A stretch of 64,000 bases of DNA from Lineus longissimus (Eukaryota > Nemertea > Pilidiophora > Heteronemertea > Lineidae), in contig NC_088321.1 in NCBI RefSeq assembly GCF_910592395.1, positions 14,570,001 to 14,634,000 of the forward strand, given 5' to 3'. The notes under the pieces were generated by a model. The model saw only the letters and a program-made list of their open reading frames with translations, had not been told where the DNA came from and did not search any database. Both the position numbers and the translations under genes were made by a program. Each line of letters begins with the position of its first letter. Position 1 is the first letter of the stretch. Shown one piece after another: positions 35,701-41,000 of the stretch.

Positions 35701-35726
35701 GGCGGGCAAGACCTAGCAGGGTCTAG
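11766..35726 (+). CDS. KIF23: Kinesin-6 KIF23 / MKLP1 (centralspindlin motor), 16 exons
   Basis: Exons: 11766-11776 (tentative), 12506-12680, 12963-13205, 13510-13643, 14061-14225, 14782-14894, 15497-15721, 16167-16366, 16824-17030, 17334-17436, 18142-18461, 18918-19226, 19653-19895, 20393-20425 (possible cassette), 21555-21742 and 35702-35726. They join in frame to 897 residues; human MKLP1 is 856-960. The motor domain (about 17-430) has P-loop GITSSGKT (104-111), switch I NASSSRSH (293-300) and switch [10 protein letters not shown] (333-340). A neck and coiled coil follow (about 500-660). HRRSRSAG (747-754) matches the Aurora B / 14-3-3 segment of MKLP1, and VETLKQ lies in exon 15. In known biology it pairs with RACGAP1 to bundle midzone microtubules for cytokinesis. 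The P-loop has Ser where most kinesins have Gly, but still fits GxxxxGKT. The first and last exons are the weakest calls. Confidence 0.93.
12166..12316. mobile_element. Foldback MITE in KIF23 intron 1
   Basis: Two arms of about 60 bp are inverted copies. GAGGAAGCCACTGA, CCACAACAAACAAGCAGC and AAACAAAAGA on the left return as TCTTTTGTTTGCTGCTTGTT and TCAGTGGCTTCCTC on the right, around a loop of about 20 bp. The outer ends are CTCGCACCAG and CTGGTGTGAG. A decayed relative is near 33192-33300 (CACACCAG, GGAGGAAGTCACTG, CCACAACAAACC). Confidence 0.8.
13720..13918 (+). mobile_element. tRNA-derived SINE
   Basis: A box TAGCGCAGTGG (13727-13737) and B box GGTTCGACTCC (13770-13780) are both near consensus for a pol III internal promoter. 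A non-tRNA body and an AAGTGCTTTGAA tail follow. The 5' and 3' ends do not form an acceptor stem. A truncated relative lies at about 50490-50541. Located in KIF23 intron 4. Confidence 0.75.
14300..14745. repeat. Tandem repeat, period about 157-160 bp, 3 copies, KIF23 intron 5
   Basis: The phrase CTGACCCTGGTCCTCTGTCT recurs at about 14323, 14483 and 14640, each followed by TTATCACTGCAC, TGACTCAAAAA and CAGAGCTTAAA. The first two copies also share GATTAGACCCTGAGATCATT. It is intronic with no coding signal. Confidence 0.8.
15775..15888. repeat. Duplicated TATAGCGCTTT ... CAAAGCGCTTTACA repeat
   Basis: A unit of about 60 bp (GGTCTTGTATAGCGCTTTAA ... TCTCAAAGCGCTTTACAT) occurs twice in tandem with a 2-bp difference. 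Single relatives are at about 505-555 and 61190-61255. AGCGCTTT and AAAGCGCT make each unit a small foldback. It lies in KIF23 intron 7. Confidence 0.7.
17116..17275 (+). mobile_element. pogo-like MITE, family A copy 5
   Basis: The left end ACAGTAGAACCTCTTAATTA is intact, and internal words CTGTCCTTATAGAGAGG and ACTAGTGTCCTTAATAGAGA are present. The right inverted end is missing. It lies in KIF23 intron 9. Confidence 0.7.
17971..18088. mobile_element. Hairpin MITE, family B copy 3
   Basis: GGGTGATATGAATAAAGACT at the left returns as AGTCTTTATTCATATCACC at the right. Stem arms of about 40 bp are almost perfect (GCAAATGCTTTTACTTC against GATAAAAGCATTTGC). It sits 54 bases before KIF23 exon 11. 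Confidence 0.85.
20393..20425 (+). CDS. KIF23: Possible 33-nt cassette exon of KIF23
   Basis: A strong acceptor (TTTCTTCACAG) and a donor (GTTCGT) bracket 33 bases encoding [11 protein letters not shown]. It starts and ends at codon boundaries between exons 13 and 15, so it can be included or skipped without a frame change. Vertebrate KIF23 has no obvious equivalent segment that I recognise. Confidence 0.45.
20722..21083. mobile_element. Element with perfect 87-bp inverted repeats, KIF23 intron 14
   Basis: The left arm (20722-20808) and right arm (20997-21083) are exact reverse complements over 87 bases, checked through the run of seven T/A. The arm begins ATACTTGACTTGCC and ends TTTTCGCTGC. 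A spacer of 188 bp carries no open frame. Perfect arms imply a recent MITE insertion or active arm homogenisation. Confidence 0.9.
21743..22251. other. KIF23 last intron, left part, and Helitron 3' flank
   Basis: It contains a diverged direct repeat (ATAATGAAAATCATCTTCTG against ATAATGGAAGTCATATTCTG, each followed by GCAGCGGTCCCC) at about 21788-21885. No exon is seen. The Helitron 3' end must lie in or near 21900-22250, but I could not find a convincing hairpin plus CTRR terminus, so the boundary is unresolved. Confidence 0.4.
22252..30690 (-). CDS. Helitron/Helentron RepHel protein with 2A motif, protease-like and two endonuclease-like domains
   Basis: One uninterrupted 2812-residue frame, with an in-frame stop 15 bases before its ATG. 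Order of parts: leader (1-118) with hydrophobic [14 protein letters not shown] (86-99); 2A motif DVESNPGP (112-119); protease-like region (about 128-325) with HQGD (134-137), Cys150 in GKQCVANA and Asp270-x-His272, resembling peptidase C76 (herpes tegument N-terminal type); basic [13 protein letters not shown] repeats (about 464-620); Cys-x-Cys-Cys and Cys-x2-Cys zinc-type clusters (725-773, DUF6570-like); Rep domain with HUH motif [10 protein letters not shown] (His1282, His1284) and paired tyrosines Y1465 and Y1469; PIF1-type helicase with Walker A GGAGVGKS (1833-1840), Walker B LIIDE (1922-1926) and [12 protein letters not shown]; then two EEP endonuclease-like domains (about 2304-2582 and 2588-2812). 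Known function of the family is rolling-circle DNA transposition. The intact frame suggests recent activity. It sits antisense in the last KIF23 intron. Confidence 0.93.
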   Translation of the reverse strand: MISVEQYRSAVGCFYSRATSSKHKDIGQCGCTKIFIPHRDNSKGYSLSELYSYNIRFDEITKKNNDQVENVRAAAHYSSLQSTCEYYFSCCLLEHLLLCRSYNFDKLKLSGDVESNPGPMDNPQISRVVQGHFHQGDHHFFSTDSVGKQCVANAVTALMYSLVISPLHWASNDLNDILMNGDMLYRSFNSISYLAVDELPPLIKCFNEHFKLKRLGSTVNVILHETTVELPNLSLQTAVDHITTCTGAILIIGYDAFAVMFHENAYYLFDSHSRDKHGNQVPDGTSVLLSFGDDSQLQCYINKYANDLHQLIFEVTFFKVSILTPKAFRLALNRQHDPLHLSLPVRTRNITEPSSTTVPKKIRKKDEKINHSDDKKITQPNILKTPAHTAISENECMSETIVYPNDSTTPSINASHSATSTKERLSSNCQKPLLDHLATYFMDQNEKHERKKAKMRAYIRQKRTNPDYKAKEVKSKQLVRADPDYKAKEVKSKQQVRADPDYKAKEVKSKRRDRADPDYRIRENERGTSSKQKLRADPNYKAKEVKSKRRDRADPDYKAKEVKNKQRVRADPDYKIRENKRGTPSKRKLRTDPDYKIKELKSKQHVRQNHEVKVKERRNKQKSRSDPRIYSIEQNNDLSRKKKYRCAEEFQEIERERKRFKRSSDREYRHQEMLSNRMQKKISRANANYQSVEKTLRQKNEYGSNLDKCIDKFHQKIKIGPLYVCTCCHQTWFKDSVIDIKRASVSTAQQDLLAQCKTEYISVDNKEWICRTCRDSVSKGKIPKLSIANNVGFKVKDKPQELELYQLEERLISLRIPFMQMRELPVGGQKMVRGNVVNVPVDVSKTVRSLPRNLSDMETVPVKLKRRMQYKTNEFIENIRPTKVLNALKWLKDNGPLYKDITINDHNTWKESLHQQHSGAMSEFVDTAGSEPRPSTSQLLKQDEDGIVNFEMITENGKDIFFSADPTASSPVPSTSQLKRNRQNSTPHFDIHIASNTEDKTNDNDTDDDSDHFSEVDETEKTSGNMDTMLDAPEVAEPQEFIFAPGEGQRPLSIFQDSNAEYLSFPTIFCGNGRSENDIPVHYSDISKYELRSVDRRVSQNIPNLFFKLKKIQIKQISDKVKLAVRHCKSKGKAYTAEDVLNSNVRDNIVRLDEGYYIFRTIRNSPPYLENKKKEVFAMIRQLGIPTLFMSLSAADTRWSPLLKTLGLLIDKVEYTDEQIEQFNWQTRSRLLSADPVTCARYFDHRFQQFMKIVLKGPHYPLGGEINDSFYRVEFQNRGSPHVHIALWIEGAPKYGSASEEEVVNYIDSVISVSANVSESDKPFLALQYHKHSKTCRKGKHPVCRFGYPMPPMRRTRILEQLDPDIDEELLKKYKANFTRINETLNEMGDGKDVVLTFDEFLAQLDMSEDEYIKSIRSSLKCPKVFLKREPSEIRINPYMKHLLGAWQANHDIQFILDGYAVAVYIIAYTCKSQKGMSALLDTASKEAKADKMELRQAVRHMGNKFLNSVETGAQEAAYLVLQMPMTRCSRDVVFINTNTPEERPFILKDRDKLEKLSPQSTDVQTLGNIGLYAKRPFCLRKYCLADYVACFTITYPKTEHDDDLFQDNVDDYPSDDSSELDDQMTSKHVHNIDEDHDFNVEKSYVTKSGMKITKRNKPKVIRYVKFNKDNDSEAYYRERILLFHPWMTSEKNLLGDFETYEQHYNYLKTTTPIEAKRRQYEQNIDELQEAIAQAEEGDIIEQDEIDHTIQSSECLFFDPERANNQKTYDIGQDIGISVRPPGQEVELIGKRLPDDQYKDLLRTLNHKQREFFTHIVQRLKTSDDQLCTFLTGGAGVGKSQVVKALYQFMLRHLCSEEGQNPEDLRIQIIAPSGYAAYVVEGSTIHSAFSIPFKKNFKADYIPLVQEKRNTLRAKYRHLKVLIIDEISMVGCGMFSFIHQRLTDILDNKNLFGGIHVLAIGDMYQLQPCFDSYVFEDSNATNAYLAGNFWQEYFFVYELDQIMRQQGDMTFANILNRLRTGKQTQDDLTQLKSRMITQNDPNYPEDVPHIFLLNRLVDAHNNKLFDKATMTKVTIDAHDVLITNVSEKQKQKIYDSLKTIDTYKASANLQRTLNIAVSLTYSTTINSDIEDGIVNGSSCIVKYIEFKDIVKNPSIIWVQFEETKIGQQRRATNRSLYSDHIDKSWTPIFAVKRQFLWGKHHTIMRSQFPLKPSNARTVHSAQGGTFKKLVVNMNTNQVLQTTPTNLMKHSHYVALSRVRSIDDLYILDLNESAISQSAKVIKYMRLMKQKNKLSLCYTPVYQGKELAIVFNDATSVYDHFDEIKKNQTITTASVIALANSRLKQSDHTETYALPNFRLVRNDHQPTDNIMRPMHGLMLYIKKDITVLETTTDRTDTFETILLHLQPPQSISCKQYYVLFINVYPNSTWSKLINNFHTCLLPYQQLERFFIIGNFNNIDKPVLANDPDSAKANKIMVNMYQNDLETIMMQRYQFEQYIGEPTTKGLPKHSKRDEHLFTQSDNGMFTAYQSNEETSTKKKKKVYKCPHAELDLVFTNQLNTQYIHSLHIADQSWSNHQIIQTALSYQPSNLLKIVYHNARSVYAHFSDLKPDPNITAASIVALAETRLKRSDTDKNYSITDFQLVRNDQNTANPVQRPPHGLMIYVKNDIRIMEKRFITTSNFESISLCIHPKDSNTVIHVIAIYTAPTCTFQNLVYRLQECLSTYEPTERYLIMGDFNMKSIANTENYNAKLETYMLQGFDFTQHMTKNTTDFDSTLDLVFTNTALSHDIELVDVIDNYWSDHKLIYTTLSYY
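22255..22929 (-). other. EEP endonuclease-like domain 2 of the Helitron (catalytic residues present)
   Basis: Residues 2588-2812 of the Helitron protein. The motifs of non-LTR-type AP endonucleases are all there: YHNARS (Asn2596), ALAETRLK (Glu2623), MGDFNM (Asp2735, Asn2737), LDLVFTN (Asp2777) and WSDHKLI (Asp2801, His2802). It is predicted active and would nick DNA for the element. Confidence 0.85.
22945..23781 (-). other. EEP endonuclease-like domain 1 of the Helitron (catalytic acids lost)
   Basis: Residues 2304-2582. It aligns end to end with domain 2 ([55 protein letters not shown]). The key acids are changed: Glu2623 becomes Asn2339, Asp2735 becomes Asn2453 and Asp2801 becomes Asn2574, while Asn2596 becomes Asp2312. 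The frame is open and the fold motifs survive, so this looks like a kept pseudo-enzyme, not decay. Confidence 0.8.
28830..29300 (-). repeat. Internal coding repeat in the Helitron ORF (DPDYK units)
   Basis: About nine units of 13-18 codons. The common form encodes [14 protein letters not shown] and a second form [13 protein letters not shown]; two unit types alternate as a higher-order block. The region is very basic and may bind nucleic acid or act as a flexible linker; function is inference. Confidence 0.85.
30334..30357 (-). other. 2A ribosome-skipping motif in the Helitron ORF
   Basis: The minus strand encodes DVESNPGP (residues 112-119), preceded by KLKLSG and followed directly by Met120. 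This fits the class 1 2A consensus D-x-E-x-N-P-G-P exactly. In known 2A peptides the ribosome fails to join the final Gly and Pro, releasing the upstream part and continuing. Here that would release a 118-residue leader and a second product starting Pro-Met at the protease-like domain. Confidence 0.85.
30691..31620. other. Noncoding Helitron 5' side
   Basis: AT-rich sequence with no exon or conserved frame. A small palindrome (TATCTATAGATA) lies near 31166. This is probably the promoter and leader region of the Helitron transcript. Confidence 0.4.
31622..32045. repeat. Array of strong stem-loops in two and a half repeated modules
   Basis: Consecutive hairpins: GTGCAAC/GTTGCAC (31622-31644, 7-bp stem); TGCC/GGCA (31747-31764); CAGGTG-CACGCTGA-CACCTG (31769-31788); AAGTTCAAGT/ACTTGAACTT (31794-31823, 10-bp stem around ACACGCTGAC); CTCACCAA/TTGGTGAG type; and GCAAGTG/CACTTGC (31864-31884). 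The block from TGCC repeats at 31896 (149 bp later) and again in part at 32021. Different stems share the loop word ACGCTGA. Compensating changes between copies were not systematically checked. Confidence 0.8.
32050..34260. other. KIF23 last intron, middle part
   Basis: No exon seen. It carries a decayed relative of the 12166-12316 foldback element at about 33192-33300; the rest is unique-looking AT-rich sequence. A phrase GTAGGTCATGACCCACATACG near 32385 has the look of a dispersed repeat, but no second copy is present here. Confidence 0.4.
34640..35625. repeat. Three tandem units of about 299 bp plus a GACGACGGAC microsatellite
   Basis: GACCTCTGTGACCTTGA with AGTAGGTCAAATTAAAAACC begins units at about 34663, 34960 and 35260. 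Each continues with GATATATGATGTA, CCCCCTGGTGGCCAA and CAAGTTTCAAGTTCATAG. The last unit runs into GACGACGGAC repeats (35547-35588) and a GACTCCCCTACGGTGAGCC tail. This architecture resembles abundant dispersed repeats of marine invertebrates. It lies just before the last KIF23 exon. Confidence 0.85.
35702..35726 (+). CDS. KIF23: Predicted last coding exon of KIF23
   Basis: After a good pyrimidine tract and acceptor (CTTCTATCTTTCAG), the base G completes the Lys codon left open at 21742, and RARPSRV then a stop follow. MKLP1 proteins end in a short basic tail, so this fits, but seven residues are weak evidence. The implied intron is about 14 kb and holds the Helitron. Confidence 0.55.
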
Positions 35727-37264
35727 ATAGAGAAACTCCACAGGCAATATCCGCTAATTCGGAACCAAAGAAAACCGCCTCTCTCGAATTCTGTAAATGT
35801 GGAATCGCAAACAAAGAACATGCAATCTCACGATCTGGCGTGCAAAGTGGAAATTTGTAAACATCTTGCTAAGGAACTTATTCAAATCATGGACAGGCGG
35901 CTTTAATATTTGAAGTCTTGCAGATGATACGTTTTTTCCTTTCTTAATTATGAGTCGCAGATTTATTTGTTGTGTTGACAAATTCTTTTGATTTCAAATA
36001 GGATTGTGTTCTAGTATTTTTAAGCTGGGCCAGTTGATGATCTGATTGGCCAGACCAGGGGCGTAGCCAGTTTTTTGGTCCTGGGGGGCACAAGGCTCTC
36101 TGGGAGGGGGGCAAAATTACACTCATTTTTCAATCAAAATCACTTTTTCTGTTGATTTTTTCCACTAGCTACAGCCCTTTAGACTTATGTATCTTCTTAG
36201 TTAGTTCTAGTGCCAAGCATTTTCCTTTTTCATTGCAATAGATATCTTGTGTTCCAAGTTTTGAAGAACAGACGGATGAGAAAACATGCACTTGTGGAAG
36301 GGGTTGATCTTGAGCCCGATGTAAAATCTTTGACGTTTCAGCCTCGTGTCAGAAGTCAACATTTAAAAGTTTGAAACATAGTGCATCGTCTGTCATTATA
36401 TTTAAACTGCATTTAGATACAAAGAACGCTTGTGATATATTCCTATCATCCTAATTATTTCTGTTGTACATAGACTAAACATACTAATCGGTAAATAGCA
36501 ACACCTTTGAGGTTCAGACTGCTTGGGCCTGTGACCTGCTCTGGCAGAAGCTGTCACCTGGGATAAAAAAAAGTCATGAGTATTGGCATGAGCTGATTCT
36601 GCACGGAATTACCTGTTAAATGAGATTGATTGAGATATCGACTTTAGAACACACCATTCGTTCGAGTTTATATTTTGAGAAAAACCCATCTTAAGATTAG
36701 TGCCTCGATAAGAAAACCATAAGAAACAACCTTATCTGATATTTTATTCGATTAAAATGGACTCAAGGCAGCTTTGAAATAACTCAGAAGTTCATAATAA
36801 CTTCCTGAAGAAAAAATATTCTTTACTTTTTCCAAATAAGACAAGTGTCGACTTTGCCAGAGCTGGCCACATTTTCCTTACTGCATGATGGCCAAGTTGA
36901 CAATACGGGGACAGAGGCTGGGAGTTGACAAATATACTTCTCTGAAAAAGACATGCCCAGCTCTCTTGCAACTTGGTCGTTTTACTTGTAAATATAACCG
37001 GAATGTTTTTATATTTTGTACAAGTTTGTGTCGTATTTTGTCAGGATTTCAAAAATGAAAAGCCCTGTTCTGTATAAGAGATGACTATTGTTTTAGGTAT
37101 TGTTGGGAATGAATTCATACTTAGATGGATTAAGAATACAATGTTTGTCGGATGAGGGCTGGTTCAGGGAATCCAATAATGAACAGAACAGGGCTATCAT
37201 ATTGAATCCTTGTATGCCTGCCTATACACATTGGTTTTATTCATGTTTTACTTTGTACACAAAG

Positions 37265-37270
37265 AATAAA
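37265..37270 (+). terminator. Likely KIF23 polyadenylation signal
   Basis: AATAAA in AT-rich sequence about 1.5 kb after the predicted KIF23 stop and 735 bp before the ABHD2 start codon. Supports the last exon being upstream of this point. Confidence 0.45.
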
Positions 37271-38004
37271 CGATTTATATTTATATGTTGCGTTGTTTGA
37301 TATAAGATGCTGTCGCTGCAGCAAATATCCCCCGTTTGCGGGGCACTTCATGGCAAAGTGTTAGACGAGTTGGTCAGTTGAAAAAAATTTCTCCTTTCAA
37401 ATTTTCCGCCATGATATGGCCTCGTTAACATAATCTTTTTATCATTTGGTCGCCAGGAAGTTGGGTGTTTCAAAACTTCACTTGGCATTAGGCCAAAACC
37501 TTGATTTTCCTGTTATTGGTCTGGAAAGGGTGTCCCAAAAAAACTATCACGGCAAAACAACTTTTTCTTTGCCATTTTTGCTGCAATGGACCAGTTTTGC
37601 TGTCCAGTGTGCTCTTGAGTCATGCTCCAGGCAGAGATGATGAATATATGGCAATGACAATTGACATCTTGAATTTCACTGTCATCGGAGCATGAAAAAG
37701 CATCTCGTAAGTTGGCAAATATGACAAAGCATAACTCAGTTAATGAACTATTCCCGTTTCAATAACAGATGAATTCTCCCCCTGTCTGTGGAAATGATCT
37801 GATGCCGATAGGCACTTTTTGGAGAAATAACCCAATTTGCTGAAGCAACTTTTTTTAGACACCCCATACAAAAATCAGCCGATGATGAAGTCTCGCACAA
37901 CCCCCAATCAGATTCAATTTCGCTTCCTGGAAAACAGCCAGGAATTTTTCGCCGGGGCAAAATTCCACTGCGCGAGACTGTCAATAATTGGAAAATAAAA
38001 AAAC
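37271..38004. other. Spacer and probable ABHD2 promoter
   Basis: No gene seen between the KIF23 poly(A) signal and the ABHD2 start codon. No clear TATA box. Reads as a same-strand (head-to-tail) promoter region. Confidence 0.4.
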
Positions 38005-41000
38005 ATGGCAGACTTTCTGCTTGTTTGTGGTTTGGCTGCATTTTGTTTCGTGTTATTCCGGGTTCTGCATTTTGCCAGCGAAGAAACGAAACCAGAATTG
38101 TATCACAAAAACTCCGAATTTGTCCAACGCATTATCAATGCATGCTCACTGCTGACGCAACCGTGAGTATTTTGACGTTTTGCTTGGATGAAGCTCTGAT
38201 TGATTGATTTTGCCTGGCCATTCATGCATTGCGCAATGCATTTGGTGAACTGCTATCGGCGCTGAGTGCTTGTGTACCGAGAAGCTACAAATCGATCATG
38301 ATCATGGATGGTGCTGCTCCTTGCTAAAAATAGATCAGTGGTGTGATCAGCTTGCATCAATAGGCCAGAATGATTTCTCTGTCAGTCTGTGGATCGATTG
38401 AATAATGTCAATTGTCATGACTTTCATGACGACAGTCGACGACAGATCAGTGATCATATGACGTTGCTTTGACAACGCCAACGATCTCCAGCACTGTCAC
38501 TGACAACTCGGGTTACATTCACCGCAATACTGGTACGGTTATTGTACTTATCACACTTGTCATAGCTACCCTAGTAGGCCCCTACAGACTGTTTCACATG
38601 ACATCATCACCGGTTGTGTGCTTGCTGGAGGGACAGAAAAGATATCTAATGCTGTAGGCTGTAACATTAACAATTACAGCATTTGATTCTGTTAAGTCGG
38701 GCATGACAATTCTACCCTCCCTGCAACATGGCTGGCTGTGGAAACACTCTAGTTGCGTCCAATTTTGACCTGCCCTCTGATGCTTCGGCTAACCAGGTCA
38801 GGTTTCTCAAAGACATTGAATTGACTTGATAGTTCTCTGCTAGGTGAAAAGCTTGCAACAACAAGAAAAGGGGCATGGCATGGCGAAAGTGTCAACCTCA
38901 CCATCACTTGGTTGCACTGATCGATACCTCTGAATGAGTCATCAGTTGCCTCTGTTTCAATTTCGTTTTGAATGGACGTGATCAGAATTGGAGAGTAGTT
39001 CTCCACATTGCTGTTGTGCCAACTTGTGGGGGATGATGACTCATGAATTACTCCTTTGGGACGTCTTTGCTTATTCGATAAACGAATCACAATGTGAAGT
39101 ATGAACAGTTGATTTATTACTGGTGGCACCATGGTACATTTGTATTTGATAATAGGTTGCCAAGCATTTTCAAGTTAGAAATATTGAGTTGAGAGCATTA
39201 TCTAGGACAGAATTATCTCCGTCAGCAACATTGAGCAAAAGCATTTTCCTGTGTGGGAGTGGTTATTTTCAAGCTAATTATGCCCCCGCTCAACGAAGTT
39301 GAGATGGGGGCATTATGTTCTTGGGGGCATTATGTTCTAAATCGCTTGTTTTAGGGTATATTTTCAGCCTTCACTTTGCCTGATTATAAACGCATGTGCT
39401 AATTTTTTCGGAGACGTCATCGTCACTGCATCGAAGGGAGGCTGCATGACTTCTAATAACATGCTGGAAGAATACGTGAACAAACTGTCACAGTCCCGTG
39501 CTGCATGCTTCCATGTTTAACCCCGCTAGTACTCTAGCATGTTAACTCTGAATACCGCGCACTGCCACATGAAAGACAAAGAGAAAGACATTTAAGCAGC
39601 AAAACACACAACTGCTGTTCATTCCAGGTGGAATGACCCCTCTCCTGCCACCAATCAACACGCACATCAAGAACATTTTTGTCCAATTATTAGCGCACTG
39701 CGCTTAAACTGCGCTTATAATTGAATTTAACTGCACCCTCAATTAGCGCGTGCAGTGCGCTAAAATGCGCATAAATACAGTAAGCAGATTACTACCAGTA
39801 TAAGCACTTAAATTCGTTTCCTTCAACCTCCCCAACATTAAAAATATGCCCACTCAGCGGGGGCATACATTGCGATTCACACAAATCGCGTTATGTCTAG
39901 TTTTCAAACAATTTTCATTGTTATTGTTTGTAGATACCACCCACCTTTCCTTTGGGGAAAGAGTGGACACCTCCAAACCATCCTATATGCCAAACTCGGG
40001 AGAGTCCAACCACCATTACCGAAGGGGGATCGGATAGCCCTTCCGATGCCTGATGGCGCCACCGTCACTTTCGACGTTTATGAATGTCTTGCTGAACATC
40101 CTACAAAAGGTGAGTGGTTCGATGTGGTATGTGAAAAATCCGAGATGATTCCAGGATTTTGATCTGAGCTGAGATTTTGTATTTGAGAGGTGCAATCAAT
40201 TCTGATTTTTCTAGGAAAATTGGTAACCTAGACATAGCCACAATATGGGGATTTGTAATATAAAGTAGGAGGAAACCGGAGACCCTGAAACTCTATTTTT
40301 ATCTTGCATAGTCATAAGGATACTGGGGACCCACTGAGAATCAAACCTGGGACCTCAGAGGTGACATTTGCTGATGTTTAACTGCGCTAGTCGGACAGCC
40401 CAGAGGACTTTTGGCCTGACGACTATCTACTGATTTTAGTGTGATGAGTCACATATACGATATTTGATGCAGAATTTATTTTGCAGAATCTGCTTACATT
40501 GATGTTAAGGTTTCTGAAATTCACTTTCAAATACATTTTGTTTTGTGATGCACCAAATCATTCAGTTCATCTCAGAGTAAACATGAAGGAAGACTTACAA
40601 ACATCGCCAATAAATCGGCCTGCTCAAAAGGAACCCGTTTTTTCATCATTGACCAATCACCCTGGTGAAACAGCACCACATTTCCCGAGGGTAGTGCTCA
40701 AATCGAGGTTGGAGTGCCCGGAATTGTCAACGCGTACCTCTGGGATAACCAAACAGAAGTCATATCCAAGCCATTCAATTATGATTTTGATGCACAAGGT
40801 CAGCGTTTTTTGTGGGTGAACAAGATGAGGGAAAGGGATGACCCTAAGAAATTCTACCTCGATCTCTGGGATACCCTCGAGAAATGTGGTGCTGACTCTC
40901 CATGGTGCCAATGGGATGAACTGATCCAGAAGTAGTGAGATACACAATTTCCTCAGATTTTCTCAATTCTAAATATTTTTTGTTTCATACACTGATTGAC

